Assembly (NCBI GenBank): GCA_027065215.1
Contig: JAMOOT010000270.1
Coordinates: 1 to 7,458 of the forward strand
Direction of reading: 5' to 3'
DNA length: 7,458 nucleotides
From: Candidatus Omnitrophota bacterium
GTDB lineage: Bacteria; Omnitrophota; Gorgyraeia; S143-82
The notes below the pieces were generated by a model. That model did no database searches and was not told where the DNA came from. It saw only the letters and a list, made by a program, of their open reading frames with translations. Within the stretch, counting starts at the first letter, position 1, and each line of letters begins with the position of its first letter. Made by a program: the position numbers and the translations under genes. This document shows positions 1 through 5,831 of the stretch, in pieces.

Positions 1-369
1 GCCACCACTGTAAATAATGATTTAACCGTCAAGGGTAGTACCATTTTGGGAGATGCAGGGGGCAACAGCCTCACGATAAACGCCAGCACGATTTCTGAAC
101 CCAATGGCCTTGCGATAACTGGAGACGATATAGATGTAGATTCAAATACATTGCACATAGACACGACGAATCATCGGGTAGGGATAGGGACGGGGAGTCC
201 TGTTTCGGCCCTTCATATAAGTGGTGGGGATGTTACAGTAGATTCGGATCAGAAGGTGGCTATGGATGGATCTGGATCTGCCTCAAATTATTTTGTCTAT
301 AATTCCTCGCAGAATAGAGTTGAGGTCTACAGTAGTGGGAAATTAGTAGCTTATTTTGAGAGTAAGTAA
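1..369 (+). CDS. C-terminal part of a repetitive tail-fibre-like surface protein (5' end outside window)
   Basis: The frame is open from the first base, so this is the last 122 codons of a longer gene ending at TAA 367-369. A TTG at 46 is in frame, but nothing suggests it is a real start. The fragment is rich in Gly, Ser, Thr, Asn, Asp and Val with short alternating beta-type strands, and it has no membrane segment or Cys. Residues 50-67 hold the signature TLHIDTTNHRVGIGTGSP, followed by a LHISGG strand. VGIGT-SP-LH motifs are well known in phage tail fibres and in large bacterial surface or adhesin-like proteins of trimeric beta-helical type. Many such proteins end in an endosialidase-type intramolecular chaperone domain; this one stops at YFESK with none visible. 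A structural or adhesive role outside the cell is inferred. Whether it belongs to a prophage or to the host surface cannot be decided here. Confidence 0.75.
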   Translation, partial: ATTVNNDLTVKGSTILGDAGGNSLTINASTISEPNGLAITGDDIDVDSNTLHIDTTNHRVGIGTGSPVSALHISGGDVTVDSDQKVAMDGSGSASNYFVYNSSQNRVEVYSSGKLVAYFESK

Positions 370-422
370 TGATAATTATTGAGCAATCCTCTTCTCGAAA
401 ATTAGTAACTGATTTAGAAAAG

Positions 423-455
423 GTCAAGAATTTTACTCACTTGAATAGTCTTGAC
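423..455. repeat. Inverted repeat, 7-bp arms
   Basis: GTCAAGA at 423-429 is the exact reverse complement of TCTTGAC at 449-455, with a 19-nt loop. It lies 54 nt after the stop of the surface-protein gene. There is no T-run behind the right arm, so it fits poorly as an intrinsic terminator. A short stem with a long loop can arise by chance. Confidence 0.3.
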
Positions 456-479
456 TCTTATTTAGGGTCCTATTGAGAC

Positions 480-508
480 TTGTTAAGGGAAAAACAGAGA
501 AATAAGAT
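480..508 (+). promoter_or_regulatory. Weak sigma70-like promoter candidate for the AAA-ATPase-like gene
   Basis: TTGTTA at 480-485 and TAAGAT at 503-508 are separated by 17 bp. Each hexamer matches consensus at four of six positions. The pair would give a leader of about 85 nt before the ATG at 600. In an A/T-rich gap such a match is expected by chance, so this is only a candidate. Confidence 0.2.
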
Positions 509-599
509 TTTTAAGTTTTTAGATTTAGTTTATATCCCTTTGAGTTGTTGTAGGGTGGCATTTAGGTGGTAGAATGGTATAGTAGATAAGGAGGAGAGA

Positions 600-2150
600 A
601 TGAATAAATTGATGCCAATAGGAGTGCAAGATTTTAAGGATTTAAGGACATCGGAATTGAATTATTTATACATAGACAAAACACCTGAGGTATACAAATT
701 GGTTCGTTCGGGGAAGGTATTTTTTCTCTCCCGCCCGCGGCGGTTTGGGAAGAGTTTGCTGTTGTCCACGATAAGGTATTTGTTTGAGGGGGAGAGAGAA
801 TTATTTGATGGGTTGTGGATACATAATAGGTGGGATTGGGGCAAGAGATATCCGGTGATATTGTTGAGTATGCCGGAGTGCGGGGGGAAAGAAGAGTTGG
901 AGGTATTGCTGAGAGATAAGTTAAGATTAGTTTGTGAGAGAGAGGATGTGCAGTTTTCATCTGAGCATCCTTTGAGTTTGTTTGCTGAATTGATTCAGAA
1001 GTTAGCAGAGAAGTATTCTCATAAAGTAGTAGTGTTAATAGATGAATATGATCGACCGATACTGGATAACATAGATGAGCCGGAGAAAGCCAAAGAGGTT
1101 CGGGAGTATTTGAAAGGATTTTATTCGCTATTGAAAGATTTGGATGAGTATTTGAAGTTTATTCTATTGACAGGTGTAACAAGGTTTAGCAAGGCAGGGA
1201 TATTTTCGGGATTGAATAATCTAAAGGATATATCGTTAGATCCGCGATATGGCAATATTGTGGGGATAACGCAGGAGGAGTTGGAGAGATATTTAGGGGA
1301 AGAGATAAAGAGGCATAATGTGGATTTGGAGGAGGTAAAGGAGTGGTATAACGGGTACAGTTTTTTGGGGGATAGGTTGTACAATCCGTTTGATGTGCTG
1401 TGGTTTGTGGATAGTGGGTGCGTGTTTGATAATTACTGGTTTAATTCAGGGACGCCGAATTTTTTGATAAAGTTGATAGAAAGCGGGAATTTCTACATAC
1501 CGGAACTGGGTAGTTTGGTGGTAGGGAAAGAGATGATGGATAGGTTTGACGTAGAGAACATAAAGCCGGAGGTGATATTGTATCAGGCGGGGTACTTGAC
1601 GATAGATGAGGTGATAAAGAGCCCGAGGGGAGGGCTGTTATATAAATTGAAGGTGCCGAATAAAGAGGTGCGGATGAGTTTAAGCGATGCGATATTGGAT
1701 TATTGGAAGGTAGTGGAGAAAGATAGGAGGGGAGAATTAGAGGATGGGTTGTATGTGGCGTTGGGGAATGGAGATGTAGAAGGAATAAAGGGGTGGATAA
1801 AGAGATTGTTTGAGTCCATTCCATATCATTACCACATAAATAATCCGATTAGTCAGTATGAAGGGTATTATGCCAGTGTCCTGTTTTCGTTTTTTATGTC
1901 AACGGGCTATGAGGTAAGGGGAGAGGATGTAAGCAGGAGAGGCAGGGCAGATATAGTGGTATTGGCGAGGGATAAGGTATATGTGGTGGAGATAAAGACA
2001 GATGCCCAAGAGCCAGCGATAAAGCAGATAGAGGAGAGGAGGTATTGGGAGAAGTATGAGGGGGCGGGCAAGGAGATATATTTGGTTGGGATAAGTATAG
2101 ATAGTGAGGGAAGGCAAGTTGGGGAGATGGAGATAAGGAGGATTGAATAG
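600..2150 (+). CDS. AAA-ATPase-like protein with C-terminal PD-(D/E)XK nuclease-like domain
   Basis: This 516-residue protein has the full architecture of the AAA-ATPase-like (PF09820) plus PDDEXK_9 (PF08011) family. The N-terminal MPIGVQDFKDLR and YIDKT segments are typical. The P-loop is the family form SRPRRFGKSLLLST (44-57), which lacks the first Gly of a canonical Walker A. Walker B is VVVLIDEYDRP (143-153), followed by the conserved TGVTRFSKAGIFSGLNNL stretch (191-208). The C-terminal nuclease-like core has Asp451 in GRAD and Glu464-x-Lys466 in VEIKTD. Members are common, often in several copies per genome, in anaerobic and host- or sediment-associated bacteria. Their role is unknown; ATP-dependent nucleic-acid processing is inferred from the domains. 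The start is fixed by AAGGAGG at 588-594. The gene stands alone, with large gaps on both sides. Its coding strand is very G-rich and C-poor (for example about 25 G and 2 C in 1321-1380), with heavy use of TTG, ATA and AGG, unlike the genes around it. It may therefore have been acquired separately. Both domains look intact. Confidence 0.9.
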   Translation: MNKLMPIGVQDFKDLRTSELNYLYIDKTPEVYKLVRSGKVFFLSRPRRFGKSLLLSTIRYLFEGERELFDGLWIHNRWDWGKRYPVILLSMPECGGKEELEVLLRDKLRLVCEREDVQFSSEHPLSLFAELIQKLAEKYSHKVVVLIDEYDRPILDNIDEPEKAKEVREYLKGFYSLLKDLDEYLKFILLTGVTRFSKAGIFSGLNNLKDISLDPRYGNIVGITQEELERYLGEEIKRHNVDLEEVKEWYNGYSFLGDRLYNPFDVLWFVDSGCVFDNYWFNSGTPNFLIKLIESGNFYIPELGSLVVGKEMMDRFDVENIKPEVILYQAGYLTIDEVIKSPRGGLLYKLKVPNKEVRMSLSDAILDYWKVVEKDRRGELEDGLYVALGNGDVEGIKGWIKRLFESIPYHYHINNPISQYEGYYASVLFSFFMSTGYEVRGEDVSRRGRADIVVLARDKVYVVEIKTDAQEPAIKQIEERRYWEKYEGAGKEIYLVGISIDSEGRQVGEMEIRRIE

Positions 2151-2446
2151 GTTAGATTTTAGAATAAGAGGCTTGTCCAAAAATAGTGGACTTATCGGGA
2201 GGTAGTCCAGGTAAAAGTAAAAAGTAAGTTTTAAGATTTATTTGATATGCTTTCAAGGGGGTGAGGGTGGGGGTATCTGCAAATCTTGGTTAAGCGGAAA
2301 ATATTTTATTTTTATTGAAAAAAAGAGGTAAAATCTAATAGTAATAAAAGTAAAAGTAGTAAAATGTAACGTTATGGGAGGCATATAATTGTTTATATGC
2401 TATATGGTTTAAAATAACTTTGTTGACTTTTTAAGGAGGGGCTGTG
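2151..2446. other. Intergenic region with A/T-rich repeats, G-rich patch and promoter palindrome
   Basis: No gene is supported here. Just after the AAA-type gene lies a short imperfect hairpin, GTCCA (2175-2179) pairing with TGGAC (2187-2191), without a T-run. The hexamer AAAGTA occurs at 2214, 2221, 2347 and 2353. A G-rich patch at 2257-2273 has runs of 5, 3 and 5 G. The gap ends with the inverted repeat and TATAAT box at 2381-2400 and a strong ribosome binding site at 2433-2439. No transposon ends, tRNA or riboswitch were recognised. Confidence 0.55.
2381..2400 (+). promoter_or_regulatory. Perfect palindrome overlapping a TATAAT box: putative operator/promoter of the oxidoreductase operon
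   Basis: GCATATAA (2381-2388) and TTATATGC (2393-2400) are exact reverse complements around a TTGT spacer. A consensus -10 hexamer, TATAAT, sits at 2384-2389, mostly within the left arm, 57 nt before the ATG at 2447. No good -35 box is visible at the expected distance (around 2361-2366), which would suit an activator-dependent promoter. Binding of a dimeric regulator to this site would directly affect initiation. As RNA the same bases could form an 8-bp hairpin. The sequence does not match the Rex operator as I know it, and I cannot name the regulator. Confidence 0.45.
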
Positions 2447-3808
2447 ATGAAAGAATATGACATTGTTGTAGTCGGAGGGAGTGCTTCTGGTATAGTAGCG
2501 GCTACTACTGCCAAGGCCTATTATCCAGATAAAGAGATAGCCGTTATTCGTCGGGAAGAAGTAGCGATGGTACCTTGTGGGATCCCTTATCTTTTTGGGT
2601 CGTTAGATTCTTTGGATAAGAATGTGGTTCCTACAGGTGTGTTTAAAAACAGTGGGGTAGATTTAATTATTGATGAAGTAGAGGCATTGGATCCAAAGGA
2701 GAAAATAGTTAAGTGTAGGGGGGAAGGGGAAATAAAATATGAAAAATTAATTTTGGCTACAGGCTCTCGCCCCTATGTCCCGGATTGGCTCCCAGGGGGT
2801 GATTTGGAAGGGGTTTTTGTTATTAGCAAATATGCAAAAGATTTGGAAAGAACGATTGCCTATGCCCGATCTTCTGAGAGGATAGTAGTAGTTGGTGGTG
2901 GTTTTATCGGAGTTGAGGTCTCAGAAGAATTGGCTGGGCATATGGGAAAAGATGTTACTCTTATAGAAGTGCAACCTTATATACTGGCAAGTGCTTTTGA
3001 TGAGCCCATTACTCGTAAAGCTGAAGAGATCCTTAAAGAGAATGGAGTAAAGGTAGAGACAGGTGTTGGTGCAAAAGAGATTATTGGAGAAGGAGGAAAG
3101 GTAAGGGCTGTTAAATTAAGTGATGGCCGAGAGGTGTCTGCCGATATGGTAATACTGGCTATGGGATATAGGCCCAATTCTGGGTTGGCCAGATCTGCTG
3201 ATTTATGGGTTAATAGTTTTGGGGCGGTTCGAGTGGATGAATATATGCGGACGAATGTTAATGATATCTTTGCTGTAGGAGATTGCGCTGAGAAAAGGGA
3301 TTTCATAACTCGGCGACCTAATCCAGTGATGTTGGCCTCAACCGCATGCGCTGAGGCCAGAGTGGCTGGAATGAATCTCTACAAGTTATCTACTCTTAAG
3401 ACGTTTAATGGAACAATTGCTATATTCTCTACTCGGCTTGGAGATACTGCTTTTGCTTCTGCTGGATTGATAGAGAGTTTTGCTGTGAAGGAGGGATTTG
3501 ATGTAGTTGTGGCTGAGTTTGAAGGGATGGATAGGCATCCAACTACCCTGCCGGGCGGGCATAAACAGTATGTGAAGTTGATTTTGTCACCTGAATCGGG
3601 GATTGTCTTAGGAGCCGAAGTGATTGGTGGTGAGAGTGTGGGAGAGTTGATAAATATGTTGGGGGTTTGTATCCAGGCTAAGATGGATGTAGTGCAACTG
3701 GCGACCCTCCAGATAGGGTCCCATCCGTTATTAACTGCAGCGCCAACAGTTTATCCTGTGGTTAAGGCAGCAGAAGTGGGCATGCGGAAATTAAAAAGGG
3801 GGAACTGA
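2447..3808 (+). CDS. FAD/NAD(P)H-dependent oxidoreductase, CoA-disulfide reductase / NADH oxidase type
   Basis: This 453-residue protein belongs to the single-cysteine pyridine nucleotide-disulfide oxidoreductases. It shows an N-terminal FAD fold (VVVGGSASG, 7-15) and one redox cysteine, Cys44, in VPCGIPYLFG. This aligns with the ACGLPYYIG-type active site of CoA-disulfide reductase, NADH oxidase and NADH peroxidase. Next come ATGSRP (104-109), the NAD(P) fold VVVGGGFIG (147-155) with Glu174 ending the second strand, and the second FAD motif FAVGDCAE (275-282). A C-terminal dimerisation domain covers roughly 320-445. Glu174 suggests NADH over NADPH. The product could reduce CoA or other low-molecular-weight disulfides or persulfides, or reduce oxygen or peroxide; the sequence does not separate these. 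AAGGAGG at 2433-2439 is 7 nt from this ATG and only 4 nt from the in-frame GTG at 2444, so I prefer ATG. The radical SAM gene starts one base after the stop. A palindromic promoter candidate lies upstream. Confidence 0.88.
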   Translation: MKEYDIVVVGGSASGIVAATTAKAYYPDKEIAVIRREEVAMVPCGIPYLFGSLDSLDKNVVPTGVFKNSGVDLIIDEVEALDPKEKIVKCRGEGEIKYEKLILATGSRPYVPDWLPGGDLEGVFVISKYAKDLERTIAYARSSERIVVVGGGFIGVEVSEELAGHMGKDVTLIEVQPYILASAFDEPITRKAEEILKENGVKVETGVGAKEIIGEGGKVRAVKLSDGREVSADMVILAMGYRPNSGLARSADLWVNSFGAVRVDEYMRTNVNDIFAVGDCAEKRDFITRRPNPVMLASTACAEARVAGMNLYKLSTLKTFNGTIAIFSTRLGDTAFASAGLIESFAVKEGFDVVVAEFEGMDRHPTTLPGGHKQYVKLILSPESGIVLGAEVIGGESVGELINMLGVCIQAKMDVVQLATLQIGSHPLLTAAPTVYPVVKAAEVGMRKLKRGN

Positions 3809-3809
3809 A

Positions 3810-4862
3810 GTGGAAAGGAAAGATGTGAAGATTAATCCTACCTACGAGGAAGTGCGAGAAGCAGATATTTTGCCCTGCGAAGCGGATCTGCCAGAGAGAT
3901 ATTGGGAATACCGAAGAAAGTGGAATGAGAATCCCAAGCATAATATAGTAGAGGATTTCCCTCTAAATCTGGATCTGGAAGTCAGTTCGTATTGTAATCT
4001 TCGTTGCCCAATGTGTTATAGGACACTTGAGAATTTGGAAGAAAAAAATCCTTCACGATTGGGATTTATGGATTGGAGGTTGTTTCAAAAATGCATTGAT
4101 GAGGGTAGCGAGTATGGCCTGTATGCGGTTAAACTAAATTATGAGGGAGAGCCTCTTCTTCATCCTAAATTACCTGAAATGATTGCTTATGCCAAGAAAA
4201 AGGGTGTGGTAGATGTTCAGTTCAATACCAATGGTGTGCTTCTTAAAGGGGATTTGGCCAAGAAGATATTGGATGCAGGGGTAGATAGGGTAATTATCTC
4301 ATTTGATTCGATACACAAGGAGAGGTATGAGGCGATAAGGGTAGGGGCTAAGTTTGAAGAAGTGGTCAGGAATGTCGAGGAATTTGTAAAATTGAGAGAT
4401 AAGAGTGGGCGCAAAGGCCCTTGTATTAGGGTATCTATGGTGAAGATGAAGGAAAATCTGGATGAGGTAGATGAATTTTATAGGTTTTGGAAAGAGCGAG
4501 GAGTGGATTTAGTTACTTATGTAAATTATGTCAATTATAAAGGGAAGGACCCTAATGCAGGGGAGAGATATATTGCTCAGCCAGTGAAACTTCGGGATGA
4601 TTTTATCTGTGCTCAACTTTGGCAACGGATGTTTGTGCTTCAGGATGGGACTATTACCCCTTGCTGTGGGGATTTAGATGCTCAGGAAGTGCTGGGCAAT
4701 GCTTGGACAGATAGCCTTCATAAAGTTTGGCTTGGTGCAAGGCTTACTCATTTAAGAGAACTGCACTGGATTGGAAGATATAAAGAAATGAAGATATGCC
4801 AGACCTGTACCCTTCCATATACTGTGGCTGCAATAGAGCAAGTTAATTCGAATTTGAATTAA
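3810..4862 (+). CDS. Radical SAM protein with C-terminal Twitch/SPASM-like auxiliary cluster domain
   Basis: This 350-residue protein carries the radical SAM signature Cys62-x3-Cys66-x2-Cys69 (CNLRCPMC) for the SAM-binding [4Fe-4S] cluster. EGEPLLHP (112-119) is a variant of the GGEP motif that contacts the SAM methionine, and QFNTNGVLL (137-145) and the FDS strand (165-167) fit the partial TIM barrel. The C-terminus has Cys268, then Gly280-x4-Cys285 with an adjacent Cys286, then Cys330-x2-Cys333. The later Cys of a full SPASM domain are missing, so one auxiliary cluster (Twitch type) is more likely than two. Such enzymes act on peptides, nucleotides, sugars or cofactors; the substrate is not evident. 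The N-terminal WEYRRKW and FPLNLDLEVS stretch recalls radical SAM proteins in surface-polysaccharide loci, but only weakly. The GTG start has an AAGGGGG-type site at 3796-3802, 7 nt upstream, and follows the oxidoreductase stop by one base. The two genes are therefore co-transcribed and coupled. No small precursor-peptide gene was found beside it. Confidence 0.9.
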   Translation: MERKDVKINPTYEEVREADILPCEADLPERYWEYRRKWNENPKHNIVEDFPLNLDLEVSSYCNLRCPMCYRTLENLEEKNPSRLGFMDWRLFQKCIDEGSEYGLYAVKLNYEGEPLLHPKLPEMIAYAKKKGVVDVQFNTNGVLLKGDLAKKILDAGVDRVIISFDSIHKERYEAIRVGAKFEEVVRNVEEFVKLRDKSGRKGPCIRVSMVKMKENLDEVDEFYRFWKERGVDLVTYVNYVNYKGKDPNAGERYIAQPVKLRDDFICAQLWQRMFVLQDGTITPCCGDLDAQEVLGNAWTDSLHKVWLGARLTHLRELHWIGRYKEMKICQTCTLPYTVAAIEQVNSNLN

Positions 4863-4960
4863 GAATAGAAAGGTGTGTAAATAAGAAGTTGATGTAAGGT
4901 GTGATTACGAGTTGAGGCAAAAAGAAGAATTTCAAAGAGAAACCTTCATTAAAAGATGGG

Positions 4961-4967
4961 GGGAGGT
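4961..4967 (+). promoter_or_regulatory. Ribosome binding site that favours a TTG start at 4971
   Basis: GGGAGGT lies 4 nt before TTG 4971. It is inside the reading frame if translation began at the upstream ATG 4956, which has only weak A/G-rich sequence before it. The strong purine run therefore argues for TTG as the main start, although its spacing is short. Confidence 0.45.
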
Positions 4968-4970
4968 TTA

Positions 4971-5831
4971 TTGGCCAATATTCACTTAAAATCTTTGCGA
5001 GTTATTTTTCTTATATTCTTCTCCTTAGTAGTGGGTTCCATTCTTTGGGCTCAGCAGTCTCTTCAAATACGTTCAATGGATAGTGGTTTTGCCTATCAAA
5101 GAGGTCCGGTATTCCTATCGGTTAAAAAGGCATTTTTGATAAATTCGACAACCAGTACTCGTATTCGCTGTCCTCATGTAGATATACTCTCTCCATTTCA
5201 GGTGCATCTCAATGAGGTAATGGTTTCTTTGAGCCATAATGGGATCTATTTTAGTTCAACCGTATCCTCTTTTAATATTATAGGCCGGATTTGGCAAGAG
5301 GGATCAGGGGTATCCGGTCTCTTGAAGTGCTTTGGAAAGGACGAAGACAGATGTATTATGGTGAATTTTAGATTGTCTGATTTCAGGGGTCTTTCGGGAA
5401 GGATAATCTTAGGGAGAGAGGAATTAAGATTTTATTGGATAGATAGAATTCAGGCATTGTATATCGATCTTGATGGGGTGGATTTGGCTAACTTGACTTA
5501 TTTTTTCTATCACAAGGTGGAAGGGCAGGGTAAGTTAAAAGGAGGAATATTGGTTTTTAAAGGAAGTATGGGAGTTAAGATAATAGGGGGTGCGGTTATA
5601 TCAAATGGTTGGCTAAGTAACGCTGTTTTATCTCTTTTGAGGATACAGGGGGTGAATATAGATAGCAAAGTTTTTCCCATAGATGAATCTGAATTGAAAA
5701 TAAGGGGGTATATAAATAAATTGAAGGTTTGGGTGAGGGTGTATTCTATATTAGGGAGATTTCGTTCTCAATACTTTGCCCCACTAAAAATACCTGCTAT
5801 ACTTGAAAGTAGCAAGGAGGTGGGGAGATGA
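4971..5831 (+). CDS. Secreted hypothetical protein, possibly AsmA/YdbH-like, coupled to a FecR-like protein
   Basis: About 286 residues from the probable TTG start (291 from ATG 4956). The N-terminus is a Sec signal peptide: basic HLKSLR, a hydrophobic core to about residue 25, and a likely cleavage after WA27 before QQ. The rest is beta-rich with no further membrane segment. I do not recognise the family with certainty. Around residues 163-220 the pattern of a short strand, GVDLANL, VEGQGKLKGGILVFKG, then GGAVISNGWL resembles the 'grows-to-G-x-L-x-G, then nG-x-L' layout of AsmA/YdbH-type periplasmic proteins involved in envelope lipid or outer-membrane processes. This is pattern-level inference only. 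Cys67, Cys120 and Cys128 could form a disulfide after export. The stop overlaps the start of the next gene (ATGA), so the two products are probably made in fixed proportion and act together. The upstream radical SAM gene ends about 108 nt away with no visible terminator, so the same transcript may cover all four genes. Confidence 0.7.
   Translation: MANIHLKSLRVIFLIFFSLVVGSILWAQQSLQIRSMDSGFAYQRGPVFLSVKKAFLINSTTSTRIRCPHVDILSPFQVHLNEVMVSLSHNGIYFSSTVSSFNIIGRIWQEGSGVSGLLKCFGKDEDRCIMVNFRLSDFRGLSGRIILGREELRFYWIDRIQALYIDLDGVDLANLTYFFYHKVEGQGKLKGGILVFKGSMGVKIIGGAVISNGWLSNAVLSLLRIQGVNIDSKVFPIDESELKIRGYINKLKVWVRVYSILGRFRSQYFAPLKIPAILESSKEVGR
5814..5822 (+). promoter_or_regulatory. Ribosome binding site of the FecR-like gene
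   Basis: AAGGAGGTG is a near-perfect match to the 16S 3' end. It lies inside the last codons of the preceding gene, with 7 nt between its GGAGG core and ATG 5828. This strongly supports the ATGA-overlapping start. Confidence 0.8.

Larger units (their letters stand above)
370..599. other. Intergenic region before the AAA-ATPase-like gene
   Basis: No convincing gene lies here. A 35-codon ORF at 369-476 starts at an ATG that shares one base with the preceding TAA stop, but it lacks a good ribosome binding site and resembles nothing I recognise. The gap contains a 7-bp inverted repeat at 423-455 and a weak promoter-like pair at 480-508. A strong AAGGAGG at 588-594 lies 5 nt before the ATG at 600. 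No hairpin followed by a T-run is visible, so an intrinsic terminator for the upstream gene is not supported. Confidence 0.6.

Noticed and set aside
634..960. Minus-strand ORF opposite the AAA-ATPase-like gene
   Set aside because: It arises from the C-poor coding strand, which leaves few stops on the other strand. The peptide is low-complexity and the + strand gene has clear domain motifs. The same applies to the minus-strand ORFs at 1441-1824 and 1899-2180.
2175..2191. Hairpin after the AAA-ATPase-like gene as an intrinsic terminator or transposon end
   Set aside because: The perfect stem is only 5 bp with a 7-nt loop, there is no T-run, and there is no matching inverted end on the other side of the gene.
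2214..2358. AAAGTA copies as replication iterons or a CRISPR-like array
   Set aside because: There are only four copies of a six-base A-rich word with irregular spacing, which is expected in an A/T-rich gap. No spacers or origin genes are present.
2423..2428. TTGACT as a -35 box
   Set aside because: It lies only 18 bases before the start codon, so the -10 box would fall inside the coding sequence.
4912..4989. Short ORF from TTG 4912 as a precursor peptide for the radical SAM enzyme
   Set aside because: It has only 25 codons, a rare start without a proper ribosome binding site, no Cys or leader/core pattern, and it overlaps the start of the secreted protein gene. A peptide-modification system is not supported.
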